64,000 nucleotides of DNA from an uncultured Pelagibacteraceae bacterium (GTDB lineage: Bacteria; Pseudomonadota; Alphaproteobacteria; Pelagibacterales; Pelagibacteraceae): assembly GCA_902590115.1 (NCBI GenBank), contig CACIVM010000001.1, forward strand, positions 95,495 through 159,494, in the 5' to 3' direction. A program made the translations under genes and the position numbers. This document shows positions 63,760-64,000 of the stretch, one piece after another. The stretch's first letter is position 1; each line of letters begins with the position of its first letter. The notes under the pieces were generated by a model, which did no database searches, had not been told where the DNA came from, and was given only the letters and a program-made list of their open reading frames with translations.

Positions 63760-64000
63760 TTACAATATCCACTCACTATATTTTTCCTTATTTTCTAAAA
63801 TATATCTTGGAAAAGAATTATCTAAAGCAACTTTTTGATATGAATAGTTTCTCCCAAATATATCAGACATGTTTAATATTTTATTCTGAATATTTGAAAT
63901 GCTAGTAAATTCTTCCGAGTTAAATTCTTGATGAGCAAAAGATTTAATTTTTTTAGATATCTCTTTCGGCTTTTTAAGAAAGCTAAAATGCCACCCACCA
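63760..64000 (-). CDS. C-terminal part of a GT17-like glycosyltransferase, truncated by window edge
   Basis: The minus strand is open from the right edge to a TAA at 63760-63762, giving about 80 residues. It begins GGWHFSFLKKPKEISKKIKSFAHQEF, shown here in its two parts GGWHFSFL and KIKSFAHQEF. These are the end motifs of the beta-1,4-N-acetylglucosaminyltransferase (GT17) family. The catalytic N-terminal part is outside the window. A role in adding GlcNAc or a related sugar is inferred from family. Confidence 0.65.
   Translation of the reverse strand, partial: GGWHFSFLKKPKEISKKIKSFAHQEFNSEEFTSISNIQNKILNMSDIFGRNYSYQKVALDNSFPRYILENKEKYSEWIL

Overview
The window is very AT-rich and tightly packed. 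Its gene content and order match a SAR11 (Pelagibacterales) alphaproteobacterium. The supporting signs are a lone 5S rRNA gene flanked by a large surface-polysaccharide block, alphaproteobacterial core genes (TrcR/DUF1013, aa3 oxidase subunit IV, three-part PntA1/A2/B, tol-pal-ybgF-tilS-ftsH-folP-glmM), many 1-20 bp gene overlaps, and almost no intergenic DNA. In cultured SAR11 genomes the hypervariable region HVR2 lies between the 23S and 5S rRNA genes. Positions 1 to about 34,260 look like the 5S-proximal part of such a region, and no 16S or 23S is present here.

Positions 1-33,010 hold about 35 genes, all on the plus strand, dedicated to cell-surface glycan synthesis. They include a truncated MORN-repeat protein; an N-acetyl-sugar amidotransferase (WbpG/PseA type) with separate HisF-like and HisH-like partners; a PseI-type nonulosonate synthase; and a formyltransferase-family enzyme. 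A middle module joins a TauD-like oxygenase, a LicC/PntC-like nucleotidyltransferase, a phosphonopyruvate-decarboxylase homologue, an APS-kinase homologue and a sulfotransferase-like protein. Legionaminate/sialate-type genes follow (PglD/NeuD acyltransferase, NeuC/LegG epimerase, PtmE-like CBS-nucleotidyltransferase, CMP-sugar synthetase, LegC-like aminotransferase). A second amidotransferase is followed by a fused HisF-HisH protein. Next come a KdsB-like CMP-transferase with two Gfo/Idh/MocA oxidoreductases and a SIS isomerase, a short RfbF-like cytidylyltransferase with an SDR enzyme, and a GT2 glycosyltransferase. A convergent O-antigen ligase/polymerase-like gene (33,000-34,262, minus) closes the block.

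Positions 34,286-38,338 read rightward: promoter, tRNA-Val(GAC), 5S rRNA, rpmJ (L36), an aa3 oxidase subunit IV, the proton-translocating transhydrogenase genes and a transaldolase-like gene. Positions 38,342-45,973 read leftward: tkt, pgk, class I fba, thiE, efp, an inositol-phosphatase gene, rpmE, trcR, rpsU (apparent AUU start), a cold-shock gene and tRNA-fMet.

Positions 46,031-61,758 read rightward: a coiled-coil protein, zapA, 5-FCL, a YmdB-like phosphodiesterase, yebC, a phage-type RuvC-like resolvase, tolQRAB-pal, terminator, ybgF, tilS, ftsH, folP, glmM, thiD and purA. The last segment has rpoH and rluD on the minus strand, tRNA-Arg(TCG) on the plus strand, and the C-terminal end of a GT17-like glycosyltransferase running off the right edge on the minus strand. 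No gene-free stretch over 300 bases exists. I saw no insertion sequence, transposase, integrase or CRISPR array.

The most interesting features are the HisF-HisH fusion (opposite domain order to yeast His7) next to a second amidotransferase, the decarboxylase module with no PEP mutase, and a possible AUU-initiated rpsU.
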